From contig VKHL01000230.1 of assembly GCA_015146655.1 (NCBI GenBank), positions 1 through 32,964 on the forward strand: a DNA stretch of 32,964 nt, given 5' to 3'. The DNA comes from Ochromonas danica. Lineage: Eukaryota > Sar > Chrysophyceae > Chromulinales > Chromulinaceae. The notes under the pieces were generated by a model. That model had not been told where the DNA came from and did not search any database. It saw only the letters and a list, made by a program, of their open reading frames with translations. This document shows positions 19,370 to 28,299 of the stretch, in pieces. The translations under genes were made by a program, and so were the position numbers. The number at the start of each line of letters is the position of its first letter. The first letter of the stretch is position 1.

Positions 19370-20194
19370 CTACTTGGGAATACCATCTTTTAGATAGTCA
19401 TGTGCCACTTCTCCGTAGGGTAAAGTGAGGTCAGTCACAAAGTGAGCAACGTCCACAATAGAATGGACGGGGAAGTCTGCAATGGGAGCCAAGGCATGAG
19501 GATGCAACTCAAGAGAAGCTAATCCAGTCCATGCACCTTTGATAGTAATATCTTGTAGATAGGTCTTGGTTAGTTTATTAATCTCTGGTTTACCATCTAC
19601 ACCAGGAACATTCTTTAACAAGAACACAGGTTTCTTCATTGATTTTAACACTTCCTTCTTATCAAGTTCATATTGTTTATATCCCATAGTAGCTGTTGCA
19701 ATACGAACACTACCATAGTCTAAGAAACCAATTAGAACATCATTCTCAACAAAGAGCTTAGGCTTAGCAAACTTCTTAGGGAATCCCCAAATCTCTCTTC
19801 CACCAGCAATGGGAGCATAATCATCCAAAAACATGGAGAGAGTGAGAGTACCTTCTTCACCTTTAAATCTTACTGGAACAATTTGTCCAGATTCCGTATA
19901 ATCACCAAAACCAGAAGAATCAGGCATACGAATGAATTCAAACTTCACTACTGGTTCAACTAACTCCATGCCAGGAGGTAAGATCTTGTTGAGTCTCTTC
20001 TCATCGGTCTTATAAGAGATGATAAGGTATTCACGATCTTTGAACTTGTAAGGTCCTTTAGGATAAGACATGACCCAACGAGGAGCAGGCATGTCAAAAT
20101 CATTATTGAAATTGAAATGTGCAGTTTGACGGATACCACCGATGTTTCTATTGAGATGAGGAAGAAACAAACGATTTTTCATTTGGAAAGCCAT
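19370..20194 (-). CDS. adc: Acetoacetate decarboxylase
   Basis: A 274-aa single-exon enzyme that removes CO2 from acetoacetate to give acetone (EC 4.1.1.4). The family core is intact: SSGFGDYTESGQIVPVRF with the catalytic-site Glu at about 101, then GGREIWGFPKKFAKPKL, where K140 is the expected Schiff-base lysine and K141 its pKa-lowering neighbour, then ATATMGYK and DITIKGAWTG. Bacterial enzymes are about 245-260 aa and align over residues 35-270. The extra N-terminus (about 1-27: MAFQMKNRLFLPHLNRNIGG and on) is basic, lacks acidic residues and looks like a mitochondrial presequence; this targeting is inferred. The close fit to proteobacterial enzymes and the lack of introns suggest an old bacterial transfer. 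Solvent production, ketone-body removal or a related decarboxylation are all possible roles. Confidence 0.93.
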   Translation of the reverse strand: MAFQMKNRLFLPHLNRNIGGIRQTAHFNFNNDFDMPAPRWVMSYPKGPYKFKDREYLIISYKTDEKRLNKILPPGMELVEPVVKFEFIRMPDSSGFGDYTESGQIVPVRFKGEEGTLTLSMFLDDYAPIAGGREIWGFPKKFAKPKLFVENDVLIGFLDYGSVRIATATMGYKQYELDKKEVLKSMKKPVFLLKNVPGVDGKPEINKLTKTYLQDITIKGAWTGLASLELHPHALAPIADFPVHSIVDVAHFVTDLTLPYGEVAHDYLKDGIPK

Positions 20195-20728
20195 TTTGAT
20201 TTATTGAACCCAATTAGAAATATTAATAGAATTGATTCGGAATAGATCGTTATACAAGGTAGAGCAATCCAGTAGTGCTTAATTGATGTCGATCTAGTCC
20301 AAACCCTTCCAAACCACCTCAATCAATATCCGAGCGGAATTGCACAGAGAAGGAGAGGAAAAGGCAGATTTTACTATCATCTAACTTCAATATCTCATGT
20401 TTCAAGTCGTAAGACATGTCAACAAGCAACGCAGTCAACATGTGATGGATTTTTCTGTGCTTTTTATGTCATATATCATATGACATATGTATAGTACCTG
20501 TACTGCTATGAAATGTGTTTCATGTTTCCCATGTTGAATATTCGAACATATCTTCCATCAAATTGTATGATCTGGAAAGTTAGTCTTTGGAAAATATGAA
20601 GTTGATGCTGCTTTTAGGGGCAGGCTACACTCTGAACGATCAAAAACATTGAATTGAGCCACATTATATGTCGTATTCTCTCTAAAGTACATCAATGCAG
20701 ACTATCTACTTCATGCACATAATTAAAT
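20195..20728. other. Intergenic between adc and the MED17-like gene
   Basis: Holds the 5' flank of adc and the 3' flank of the MED17-like gene, both on the minus strand. The only structure seen is a short hairpin, tatgtcata / tatgacata, at about 20466-20488. No gene seen. Confidence 0.5.
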
Positions 20729-22963
20729 TTACTCTGCTTTTGATCCCCACACACGCTCTGTAAAGCGACGGAGAACTTTTTTGTCCCACGGGCCATTGAG
20801 ATCTTCCTGGTCGAGATCGTTTACGAGCAACGAACATACTAACTCAGGAATAGAGGAAAGCATGGCACTCTGCTCCAAATCATTTCTTCCTTTATCACCT
20901 ACTCTTGCCTGAGCCGAGCCTAAGCAACATCCTCCACTAGCAGCTGCTGATATAAGCTTAACACTCTCTTCTCGCACTTTTAAATATAATCCTACCTTAC
21001 TCAGACTTACTCCTTCTGCTGGATAGACTAAGAATCGGGCAGAATGTTGTTCTATGGTCTGAGGTACAGCCATGGCGATCACATTGTTCGTTGTAATACC
21101 AGGAGACTTCACCTCAATGGCAATAGCGCCACTGCCAGTAACTTTATTAAAGAACAGCTTATTTGATCCCACAGGAGAGAGACATGTCTGTATTGCAAGA
21201 AATGCTCGATAACCCATAAGAGATGATAACATGGCCTTCTGAATTTGCTGGAAAGAATACAATGTTGTGGTGCGTACAGTGCCATCCACTTGTTCAGTCA
21301 ATACTGCCAATGCGCCATTTTCAACATCTGGTACAACACTAAGAAGCAGACGATCGAAAGAAAGTGTCCACATTGGACCACCAGCCGCCACCTTCAGAAT
21401 ACGACATTGTGAAACTAGATCTTCCAAAGCCTTCTCAATGGTTTGACAAGCAATCTCCTTTTGTGCTGTAGATAACAAAACTTGCAATAGACTCTGATTA
21501 GAAGATTTGACACGTTTTCTTGCCCCATTAGTAGCACTACTAGTCGCTGCAGTAGCTTCACTTCGTACTTTTTCTAATACACGATTCAAGAACGCACGAT
21601 ATGTTTCAATAGCGGCCAACTTTAAAACAGATTGCAAAGTGGACGATGACCCTTGTTTCATCTGCGAACTTTCTTGTAAATCATCAATAGAGACGAGCTC
21701 TAAGGAGAGCTGCAGAGAATGGGCCAATGTCATTACACAATGTGATGCACTACTTTCAAGCAACTCTAAAGTGGGAGATGGATTACCAGATCCTTCCCAC
21801 CAGGTCTCTACAGATGCCTGGCGACTATCACCACCACTAGCCAATCGACCTTCTATCACTTCTTGAGATAGTGTTAGTGGTTGGACTCTCTTAGTGAGGG
21901 CAGAGCAATCCACCATAATCTCATTCAACAGTTGCCGTACCAGAGAATCATGTCTCAACCTACTACATGACTGTGACAGGTTTTTCAAATTCTCACTACT
22001 ATGCTCTATAGACGAGGCCTTTGCTTCAGTTGATCTGGGAAAGAGGAGAAACAATTGCCATAAGTTAATCTCAACAATTGATTGCTTTGGAAGTCTTCGA
22101 TCAGAAATCGACAACTTCAAGGTTTGATATGTAGAGGAGGAAGAAGAAGTAGCGGTAGAAGAAGAAGTGAGTAGTGCTAACTCATTCTGTCCCTCTGACG
22201 ACAAAGCCAAAGAAACATGTAAAGGTTGTAATGGAGTTGCTGAACAATCTACAGCAACACCTTCTAATCCTCGACTACGTGGGACCAATCTCCATTGTTG
22301 AGCAAGATGAGAAAGTTGATCAGCATACAATTGTCTTCGATCTACCATCTCATTGAGATTCTTCCATCCTGTTTGTAATCTTGTTTTGCCTTTCTTATAA
22401 AAGTCTTTCACCATATGAATACGTTGCCATAGAGGTAATTCTAAAGCAGGATGTTGTATTTCTTGTTGGAAAGAAGTCAAAGTTGTCAAATGACTATTGT
22501 TTTGGATAGAAGAAGTTAATTCAATGAGAAGGTTAATCTCTGTAATAGCTTGTTCAACAAGACTACAAGCTGAGAGGAGTGAGGAAGAAGTCAGACCTTC
22601 TGGACTATTTGTAGTGGTTAATACCTCAGAATTGTCATTAGTCCCGCTATTAGTGTTATTGTTGTGTTTTGTGGAAAACAAACTTCGTTGTCGATTGACT
22701 TCATCAATATCATGACGTAGTTTATATTCCTTATAGAGATCTTCTATAGGTGGAATAGTAGGGAGGATGTTGTTGTTATTGTTGCTATTGTTAGTAGACG
22801 AGGCAGTGGTTTGAGAGGATTGGACCATGTGGTCAATATGATATCGTTCAACCTCTTTTTTCTCATAAATCTTTTCATATTCAATTTGGAAATTCTCAGG
22901 AGTTGAAGAAGTAATAGCAAAAACACGATTTGGAATTGAATTCGATATTAAATTGACTTCCAT
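20729..22963 (-). CDS. Probable Mediator complex subunit 17 (MED17-like)
   Basis: A large, mostly helical nuclear-type protein. The frame is open from 23095, but I choose the ATG at 22961-22963 (MEVNLISNSIPNRVFAI, 744 aa). The 44 codons upstream look like non-coding sequence, and MED17 proteins often start near this motif. An Asn/Thr/Ser-rich linker (about 50-110) precedes a helical region. Then comes QLSHLAQQWRLVPRSRGLEG followed by VAVDCSA (about residues 215-245), which fits the MED17 hallmark LxxxWRLRxVxxxIxxDLSY. The C-terminal half has alternating helices and strands (SFDRLLLSVVP; LRRFTERVWG at the end). MED17 is a head-module scaffold linking activators to RNA polymerase II. Identification rests on a few motifs and overall layout. 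Another helical nuclear protein is possible. Confidence 0.5.
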   Translation of the reverse strand: MEVNLISNSIPNRVFAITSSTPENFQIEYEKIYEKKEVERYHIDHMVQSSQTTASSTNNSNNNNNILPTIPPIEDLYKEYKLRHDIDEVNRQRSLFSTKHNNNTNSGTNDNSEVLTTTNSPEGLTSSSLLSACSLVEQAITEINLLIELTSSIQNNSHLTTLTSFQQEIQHPALELPLWQRIHMVKDFYKKGKTRLQTGWKNLNEMVDRRQLYADQLSHLAQQWRLVPRSRGLEGVAVDCSATPLQPLHVSLALSSEGQNELALLTSSSTATSSSSSTYQTLKLSISDRRLPKQSIVEINLWQLFLLFPRSTEAKASSIEHSSENLKNLSQSCSRLRHDSLVRQLLNEIMVDCSALTKRVQPLTLSQEVIEGRLASGGDSRQASVETWWEGSGNPSPTLELLESSASHCVMTLAHSLQLSLELVSIDDLQESSQMKQGSSSTLQSVLKLAAIETYRAFLNRVLEKVRSEATAATSSATNGARKRVKSSNQSLLQVLLSTAQKEIACQTIEKALEDLVSQCRILKVAAGGPMWTLSFDRLLLSVVPDVENGALAVLTEQVDGTVRTTTLYSFQQIQKAMLSSLMGYRAFLAIQTCLSPVGSNKLFFNKVTGSGAIAIEVKSPGITTNNVIAMAVPQTIEQHSARFLVYPAEGVSLSKVGLYLKVREESVKLISAAASGGCCLGSAQARVGDKGRNDLEQSAMLSSIPELVCSLLVNDLDQEDLNGPWDKKVLRRFTERVWGSKAE

Positions 22964-23614
22964 TTTCCATAAACTTTGACTGATGATGACGGTGATGATA
23001 AAATGAGGCGACAATATAGAGGATTTCCTTAATTTATTTTTAAAGGAATAACCTAATTGAGTGAAGTTAACAGCCTCTACAGCAGTAGTTTTCAAAAGTC
23101 AAGTTTTCTCTGGCCATTTACACCACTAACCACAGAAAAAATACATAAATCTAGTAAGGAAATACTTCAATCAAGTTAAGGAAATACTTAAATGGGATTT
23201 CCTTAACTTAGAAAACCCTGATTTTACTATATAAAAACTCTTCTTTGAAAACACGCATTTCTCCGAAGTCGTTTATCTACAGTTGTATCTAGGAAAATCA
23301 GGGTTTCCTAAAGCTCAGCATGATTTTGCGGGGAAGATTGTCAAACAGCAGGCACAGGAAGACAGAGAAGACAAAGAAGACAGAGCGGTTAAAGGAGGTG
23401 TCAAAGAACACACCATTTTTTGGAACATAACTAGACAAAGCCTGTTGGAAGAGATCAAATGGTTCGCTCTCTGCCTTGCTCACTACCTACAGTATGTACT
23501 GGAGTGTGGTGTTGAGGTTGGACCTTTATCCATCGCGTGCCATGCTAAGTCATTATTGTCTCCTTCATTGTAACACGCTCACCTCTACCATAACCTCGAA
23601 GATCATTCTGGGAA
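22964..23614. promoter_or_regulatory. Divergent promoter region, MED17-like (-) and permease 2 (+)
   Basis: A 650-base head-to-head spacer. A good TATA-like element, TATATAAAA, lies at 23228-23236 in plus orientation. Direct words ggaaatactt recur at about 23159-23193. The ORF at 23283-23573 starts about 50 bases after the TATA element, so its first part could be a 5' leader exon of permease 2, but I could not place a convincing splice. Confidence 0.35.
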
Positions 23615-25646
23615 ATGTTTGCTCGAATCAAAAAAGAGCTCGCTCGTCATTCAACTATTCTGCATGTCTACGCATTGGGTAAGTGAGGCGAACTAACCAT
23701 ACTACAGCCAAGACTCACACCACCCATGTTATCATATTCTGAACCTTCTCTCATCATCCGTAACAAAATTTCCTTCTTGATGGATTTAGGGATCTGCATC
23801 ATGTGTGGCAAGCAGAACGTCAAATGGCATCAAGGTATGATACTATTTGCTTTCCACACCACCACATCATTCCCACCTTTCTGACTGACCTTTGATGATA
23901 ACTGAACCCCACAATAGGATATGCTCTGTGTGGCTTCTTTCTCTTTGCAGTGGTTTCCGCCGTCTATATCATCATGCACATAGTGTTGACCTTCAGCTTT
24001 GCTGAACTGATTTCCACCGTCCCCTTCTCGGGTGGTGGTTATGGCTATTCTCGATGCTCCTTGGGTCCAGGCTTGGGGTATCTGGCGGGCATGGTGGAGC
24101 TGGGCAAATACATTGCCTTCACGTCCTCGACTGTCTACCGCGTAGGTTTGATCTTTCAAGATGCGTACTTGTTTGACGACAAGTATCTGTTCATGATTTG
24201 GCTGCTGTTCTATGTGGCGGTGAATGTGTTGCATTTGTTTGATATGAAGTGGACGTGGATAGCAGTTGGTCTGTTGAGTCTTGCTACGGTGGCAATCCAG
24301 TTGATGTTTGTGTCGGGTGCAATAGAGAAAGGAACGACGACGAATATTGGAGGATCTTACTGGCACACTGATCCTACGCTGTTTCTCCAGGGTTTACCTT
24401 ATGCGTCGTATTTGATGGTGTCGGCCGATGCGGTGCGTGCATGTCTGGATGACGAGGTAAGCAAGGTGTTCATTGTTCATGTTTATTGTTGATGGGTTCC
24501 TAATAGATGTTGTGTCGGAAATTCTGTGCGTGTGTATCAATGGTAATCGCTGTGATTCAGAGTAAAATAACCGTACCCAGAGCATTGCTTCACACATTAT
24601 ATTGGTCAGCGTTGATTGCATTTGCCTGTATGGTTGCTCAATCAGCCTATGTTCATGATGACATGTTGTTGGCTACCGGAGCCTATGCCTATAACAAAGG
24701 TTTCACGACAATGTTTCCTAATATAGATCCTGCCAAGTTCGCTCTCTTTGCTCTTCCAGGTACATTTGGCTGTGCATTTGGCTTTCTATACAGCTCAGCT
24801 CGTCAAGTGCGTTCAATGGCGTTATCGGGGTTACTTCCTCCTGTGTTGAAGAAGGGGTTCAGGGCCAGCAGGGTGGTTGTGACATCAGAGAATGAGGAGG
24901 GAGTTGCTCTTGCAGTTGTGCCAGTAGAGAATGATGTAAAGGAGAGCAATGAAGCAGCGGAAACGGAGGAAGGAGTCCTTCGTGTAACGAAGCCCACGTT
25001 GGCTTTGTTGGTAGTCTCTGTGCTGGGTTATGCCCTAAATGTGATAGGGTATTATAAGATTGAAGATGCCATGACCACCTATTCTGATGCGGGTGATTAT
25101 TTAAGATGTTTTCAGTATTGCTTCTTGATGTCTGCTTATGTTTCCTTTGGAACTCGCTTCGCTGCAATGTCGAGAGAGATGAAAAGTCCATTTGGTTTGC
25201 CAGGGGCGGTGATAGTGCTTGCTTTCTTTGTGACGATGTTTATATCATCATTCTATTATGGAGATGATAGCAAGGATCAGGGCATCATGTTGGTCTTCTA
25301 TTTCGGATTATCAGGTCTTTATTATGTGTTGGTGGTACGAAAGAGACAGTTCTTTTCGAAGGAGGAGCAAGAGAGGTTTCTGAAAGCATATATTGTAAAT
25401 GGTAAGGCTTTATCCTTATTATTGCGAGCAAGTGATTTACTTGTTTAATGATTGAAGGTAAATTGCATGTGTTTGTTTATTGTGTATTTGTTGGTAATGT
25501 TTGTCATAGCTAATAAGCAACGTAGAAAGAAGTCCTCTAAGAAAGATGGTACTCTATCAGCCGTTTTCGGCTATTGCTCTAGAGCTTTTGGTAGCAATAA
25601 AGTGAATCCGGCGAGTAGTAGTAAGAGCAAGGTGAGAAGTGGCTAA
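23615..25646 (+). CDS. APC-superfamily amino acid / ethanolamine-type permease 2, five exons
   Basis: Reconstructed from conserved protein continuity: exons 23615-23678, 23790-23834, 23918-24456, 24561-25401 and 25510-25646; introns 111, 83, 104 and 108 nt, all GT-AG; total 542 codons, ending TAA. The joined N-terminus (MFARIKKELARHSTILHVYA, then LGICIMCGKQNVKWHQGY) aligns residue for residue with TM1 of permease 1, including the shared W and G. Exon 3 carries AELISTVPFSGGGYGYSR, the family signature. The junction ACLDDE-SKITVPRAL fits the loop equivalent to ACRDAKEPRKTLPRAM in permease 1. The last junction gives KAYIVNANKQRRKKSSKKDG, a basic tail typical of the group. About 12 membrane helices. 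For intron 3 an earlier acceptor (50-nt intron) also stays in frame but inserts 18 odd residues. Unlike permease 1 I see no internal stop. Substrate unknown; amino acids or ethanolamine are likely. Confidence 0.85.
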
Positions 25647-26614
25647 AGCTCTGATATGGCGGGAAACAGTGTGAGTGTTCCTCGTTGATGAATTTTGCCT
25701 ATATTTCGGATTATTGTGGTTATATTTGTTGGCGAAATCTTCTCTGTTGGTGTTGTTTCCTCAACGCAGAGTGTATTTTTCTTTTTGTACCCGATATATT
25801 TACGTACTTGTCCTTCGTGTCAAGTTGCTTTTCTTCATCTTTGTGCTATGCCAATATGATACATAATGAGTATGCAGTGCAGCATGTTGTGATTGTTTGT
25901 ATGCATGGCTGCGGTAATAATGGATGCTGTTATTCCTATTTGCTCCTTTCGTCGTCTTCCAAGGAGGACAACGAATAAGTTGATTGATCTTCCAGTATTG
26001 CAGCCGAGAATCCTGTTCAATTTCAAAGTATTGTACTGCTATTAGTGTTAGCACATTCTTTGAGCAATCCTTTGAATCAACTGATAAATAATATCGTTAA
26101 TATCACTTTAAACCACTAGTATTTCCTTCCACTATCATACTTCGATGTTGTGGATCTTCAAACTGCTCGGCACTCTCCTTTCACTGGGAAAATAGGAACG
26201 CAGTGCGAACGTTGTGCAAACGCTGTGCAACCCCCAACGCCATAGGAACGCCAGAATTTACACCTACAACGTCAGTGCCTATGTAATTGCTTAACTACTA
26301 TTTGTGATGAATTTCTCAACTAATAATTATTATATTGCGAACCTTGGAATTTTGACCAAATTCTGACTTTGGTGTGAAGGTGGCAGCAGAGGTCATCATG
26401 TTGAAAAGAAAAGAAATGAAAAATCTCTTTCATTTTCTTTGCAATTCATCATACGAAGTTCTACTACTACAATTTGTATCATTAATCATTTTCATCATAT
26501 AGTTCATAATATATCATATAGTTCATCACAAATCATAGCAAATGCAAGGAACAAACAAAAACAAAAGTGCAAAACAACAAAAGCAAGAGCAAAATGCAGC
26601 ATCCACAAGACGAT
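25647..26614. other. Intergenic, no gene seen
   Basis: 3' flank of permease 2 and AT-rich spacer. Short ORFs on both strands (for example 25685-25978) are Cys/Tyr/Ser-rich and match no pattern I know. Near 26199-26231 there is a small direct repeat (aacgcagtgcgaacgttgtgcaaacgctg covers it). Confidence 0.5.
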
Positions 26615-26804
26615 GATCCACAAGAATTACTATTCTCAAAGTAAAAAGAAGAATGATGAATAGTGATGGACGATGATGATGATGAATGATGATGAATGAT
26701 GATGTTCCTCTTACCTTTCGAAAAGTCTCAGCAGTGTGCCTTAGGCGATCCACAAGAATTTCTATTCTCAAAGCAAAAAGAAGAATGATGAATAGTGATG
26801 GACG

Positions 26805-26839
<35 letters not shown>

Positions 26840-26940
26840 ATTCCTCCTACCTTTCGAAAAGTCTCAGCAGTGTTGTGCCTTAGGCGATCCACAAGAATTT
26901 CTATTCTCAAGGTAATAACAGAATGATGAATGGAAGTTCA
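26615..26940 (-). repeat. 132-139 bp tandem repeat with exon-like units
   Basis: Units start with gatccacaagaatt at 26615, 26747 and 26886; the third is partial. Each carries a (gat)n tract of variable length. On the minus strand each full unit also has a pyrimidine-rich tract ending in TTTGAG or CTTGAG, then a 52- or 55-base segment ending CGAAAG|GTAAGAGG or CGAAAG|GTAGGAGG. That is an acceptor, a small exon and a donor. The would-be exons are 26851-26905 (55 nt) and 26715-26766 (52 nt), separated by an 84-nt would-be intron, the normal size in this window. One frame is open in both: IEILVDRLRHNTAETFRK versus the same peptide lacking N. Whether they are really spliced is unknown. Confidence 0.7.
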
Positions 26941-27497
26941 TGGAAGATGGAAGATCCTAACCTTATGATTAAAGATCAGTATGATGAACAGCAGCTTCGC
27001 ACCATGGATCATAGAGTAGAACAGCAGCTTTGTAGAGTCTAAGACCATTATGTCTCCAGGCAGAAGAGGCAGACTAACTGCATGGCCATATTGATAGCGC
27101 CAAACACCTTGCATGATATAAAGAGATCGTGGAGGCAACACAAAGTTAACTTTCGTCGGTAGTTCATCTATCACAGAATGTTCGATTCGAACAACCTCGG
27201 GAGTGATCAAGCTCTTCCTGAAGTAGTTTTGGATCCCGTAGAACATTGATGTCACTCTCAACATCGCGAGTTAAGAAAAGACAGACCAGCAATCAGATCC
27301 CCACTAAAGCTACGAAAGCAGAGCAAAAGGTGCGCATCCCTGAGGAGAAAGCCTAGCGCAAACAAAACGTAAAAGGTCTTCTTGAAGCAGCAGAATAGTC
27401 TCTTCAACGTCAAAGAGGCGCGGAGATGGTGGTGGGCAAGGTTGTCGTTGCTGATGACAACAGCTACGAAGGGTAATGAGCTCTTTTCTTCTGCCAC
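26938..27497 (-). pseudogene. ALKBH7-like 2-oxoglutarate/Fe(II) dioxygenase, C-terminal part, broken or with unseen introns
   Basis: Two minus-strand pieces match the C-terminal half of AlkB-family oxygenases, nearest ALKBH7. GDLIAGLSFLNSR (about 27258-27300) corresponds to the motif GxTIAGLSLLSPSVM after the iron-binding HxD. VNFVLPPRSLYIMQGVWRYQ and YGHAV (about 27085-27160) correspond to LEPGSLYILRGxARYxxxHEI, in which the His is the last iron ligand. The pieces lie in different frames and abut near 27258, so one frame change or a tiny intron separates them. The HxD motif is not clear upstream, although an open, acidic/Leu-rich stretch (RLFDVEETILLLQEDLLRF, about 27380-27440) may be part of the same gene. 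After YGHAV the expected RxxRxS motif is missing. Known ALKBH7 acts in mitochondria. I judge this more likely a decayed gene than a working one. Confidence 0.5.
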
Positions 27498-27651
27498 GGC
27501 GGCACAGTTCAGTCACATATCAGTCACACATCAAGTCACATATTAGTCAGGATACATGTTATTTGTCATTATATCTTTATATCTTCGCGTTCTTACCTTT
27601 CTTTGCCTTCATCCATGCAACAATGATCTGAACCATGTGCGATACTGGTGG

Positions 27652-27724
27652 AAGGTGCATGCAATCTATCGATTCGTGGACTCAGATTAGCTGAGTCCAC
27701 GAATCGATAGATTGCATGAACCTT
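27652..27724. repeat. Near-perfect long inverted repeat (hairpin)
   Basis: Left arm 27652-27685 and right arm 27691-27724 are complementary over 34 bases with a single mismatch, around a five-base loop attag. The innermost 28 pairs are perfect (catgcaatctatcgattcgt continuing to ggactcag). The transcript would form one long stem on either strand. It lies in a gene-free spacer between the ALKBH7-like remnant and the kinase gene. Confidence 0.95.
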
Positions 27725-28299
27725 CACGGTAAAAAAGACCACCAGTAATTGTGTTATTTGGCGATGGTTCCCGGTTCATCATGAGAGTCAAGGCCTTCTT
27801 TTATGCGAAATTCACACTCAAAACTGGAGGCAGAAACTCGCGACCTTTTGGGTTTCCACGGAATTACGCCCTGATCTCGGATCTGTTGGTTGGTGTCTTG
27901 ATCTAAGTTTAGGGGGCAAGAATTGGGGGTAATACTAACAGCAATCTTGGCAGCGATGATGCCATCATCCAGTATGCAAGTGCTAAATGCAGGCTAAATG
28001 TCTAATATGAATTTATCATCTAAATAATCTAAGGTATAACAGCAGACAGATATGCAAGTCTCCCTAAACATGCAAATATATATCAATATATACACTATAT
28101 AATATCCGTCATGAGACTCGCTAGTAAGACACCACTCAAGGACATGCAATGAATAAAGCAACATGGCACATATGAACATGACTTCTACAATTAAATTCAT
28201 ACTGACACGCGAAAAGTCATTGCATACTGCATGCTCAAAAGCTAGTGACATGGCAGCTACAACATAATGATGCTTTGTGTCCAATTCCTGGTCCAGCCG
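27725..28299. other. Spacer and 3' flank of the histidine kinase gene
   Basis: No gene with a recognisable product. A 96-aa minus ORF (27994-28284) lies just downstream of the kinase stop and is Cys/Tyr/Ile-rich without motifs, most likely 3' UTR sequence. Confidence 0.45.

Noticed and set aside
20466-20488. tatgtcata / tatgacata hairpin
   Set aside because: Only nine pairs in very AT-rich DNA, which is expected by chance.
22964-23095. Upstream in-frame start giving a 788-aa MED17-like protein
   Set aside because: The 44 added residues look non-coding, and the Met at 22963 begins a motif that fits MED17 starts better.
23283-23573. 96-aa ORF whose SLLEEIKWFALCLAHYLQY resembles TM1 of the permeases
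   Set aside because: The exons at 23615-23678 and 23790-23834 give a better, gap-free match to TM1 with proper splice sites, so the resemblance is probably chance. Its acidic first half might still be a leader exon.
26615-26940. Simple (GAT)n microsatellite only
   Set aside because: The GAT tract is only part of a larger 132-139 bp unit with conserved exon-like segments, so it is reported as a complex tandem repeat.
27994-28284. 96-aa minus ORF below the kinase gene
   Set aside because: No motif, Cys/Tyr/Ile-rich, directly after the kinase stop; most likely 3' UTR sequence.
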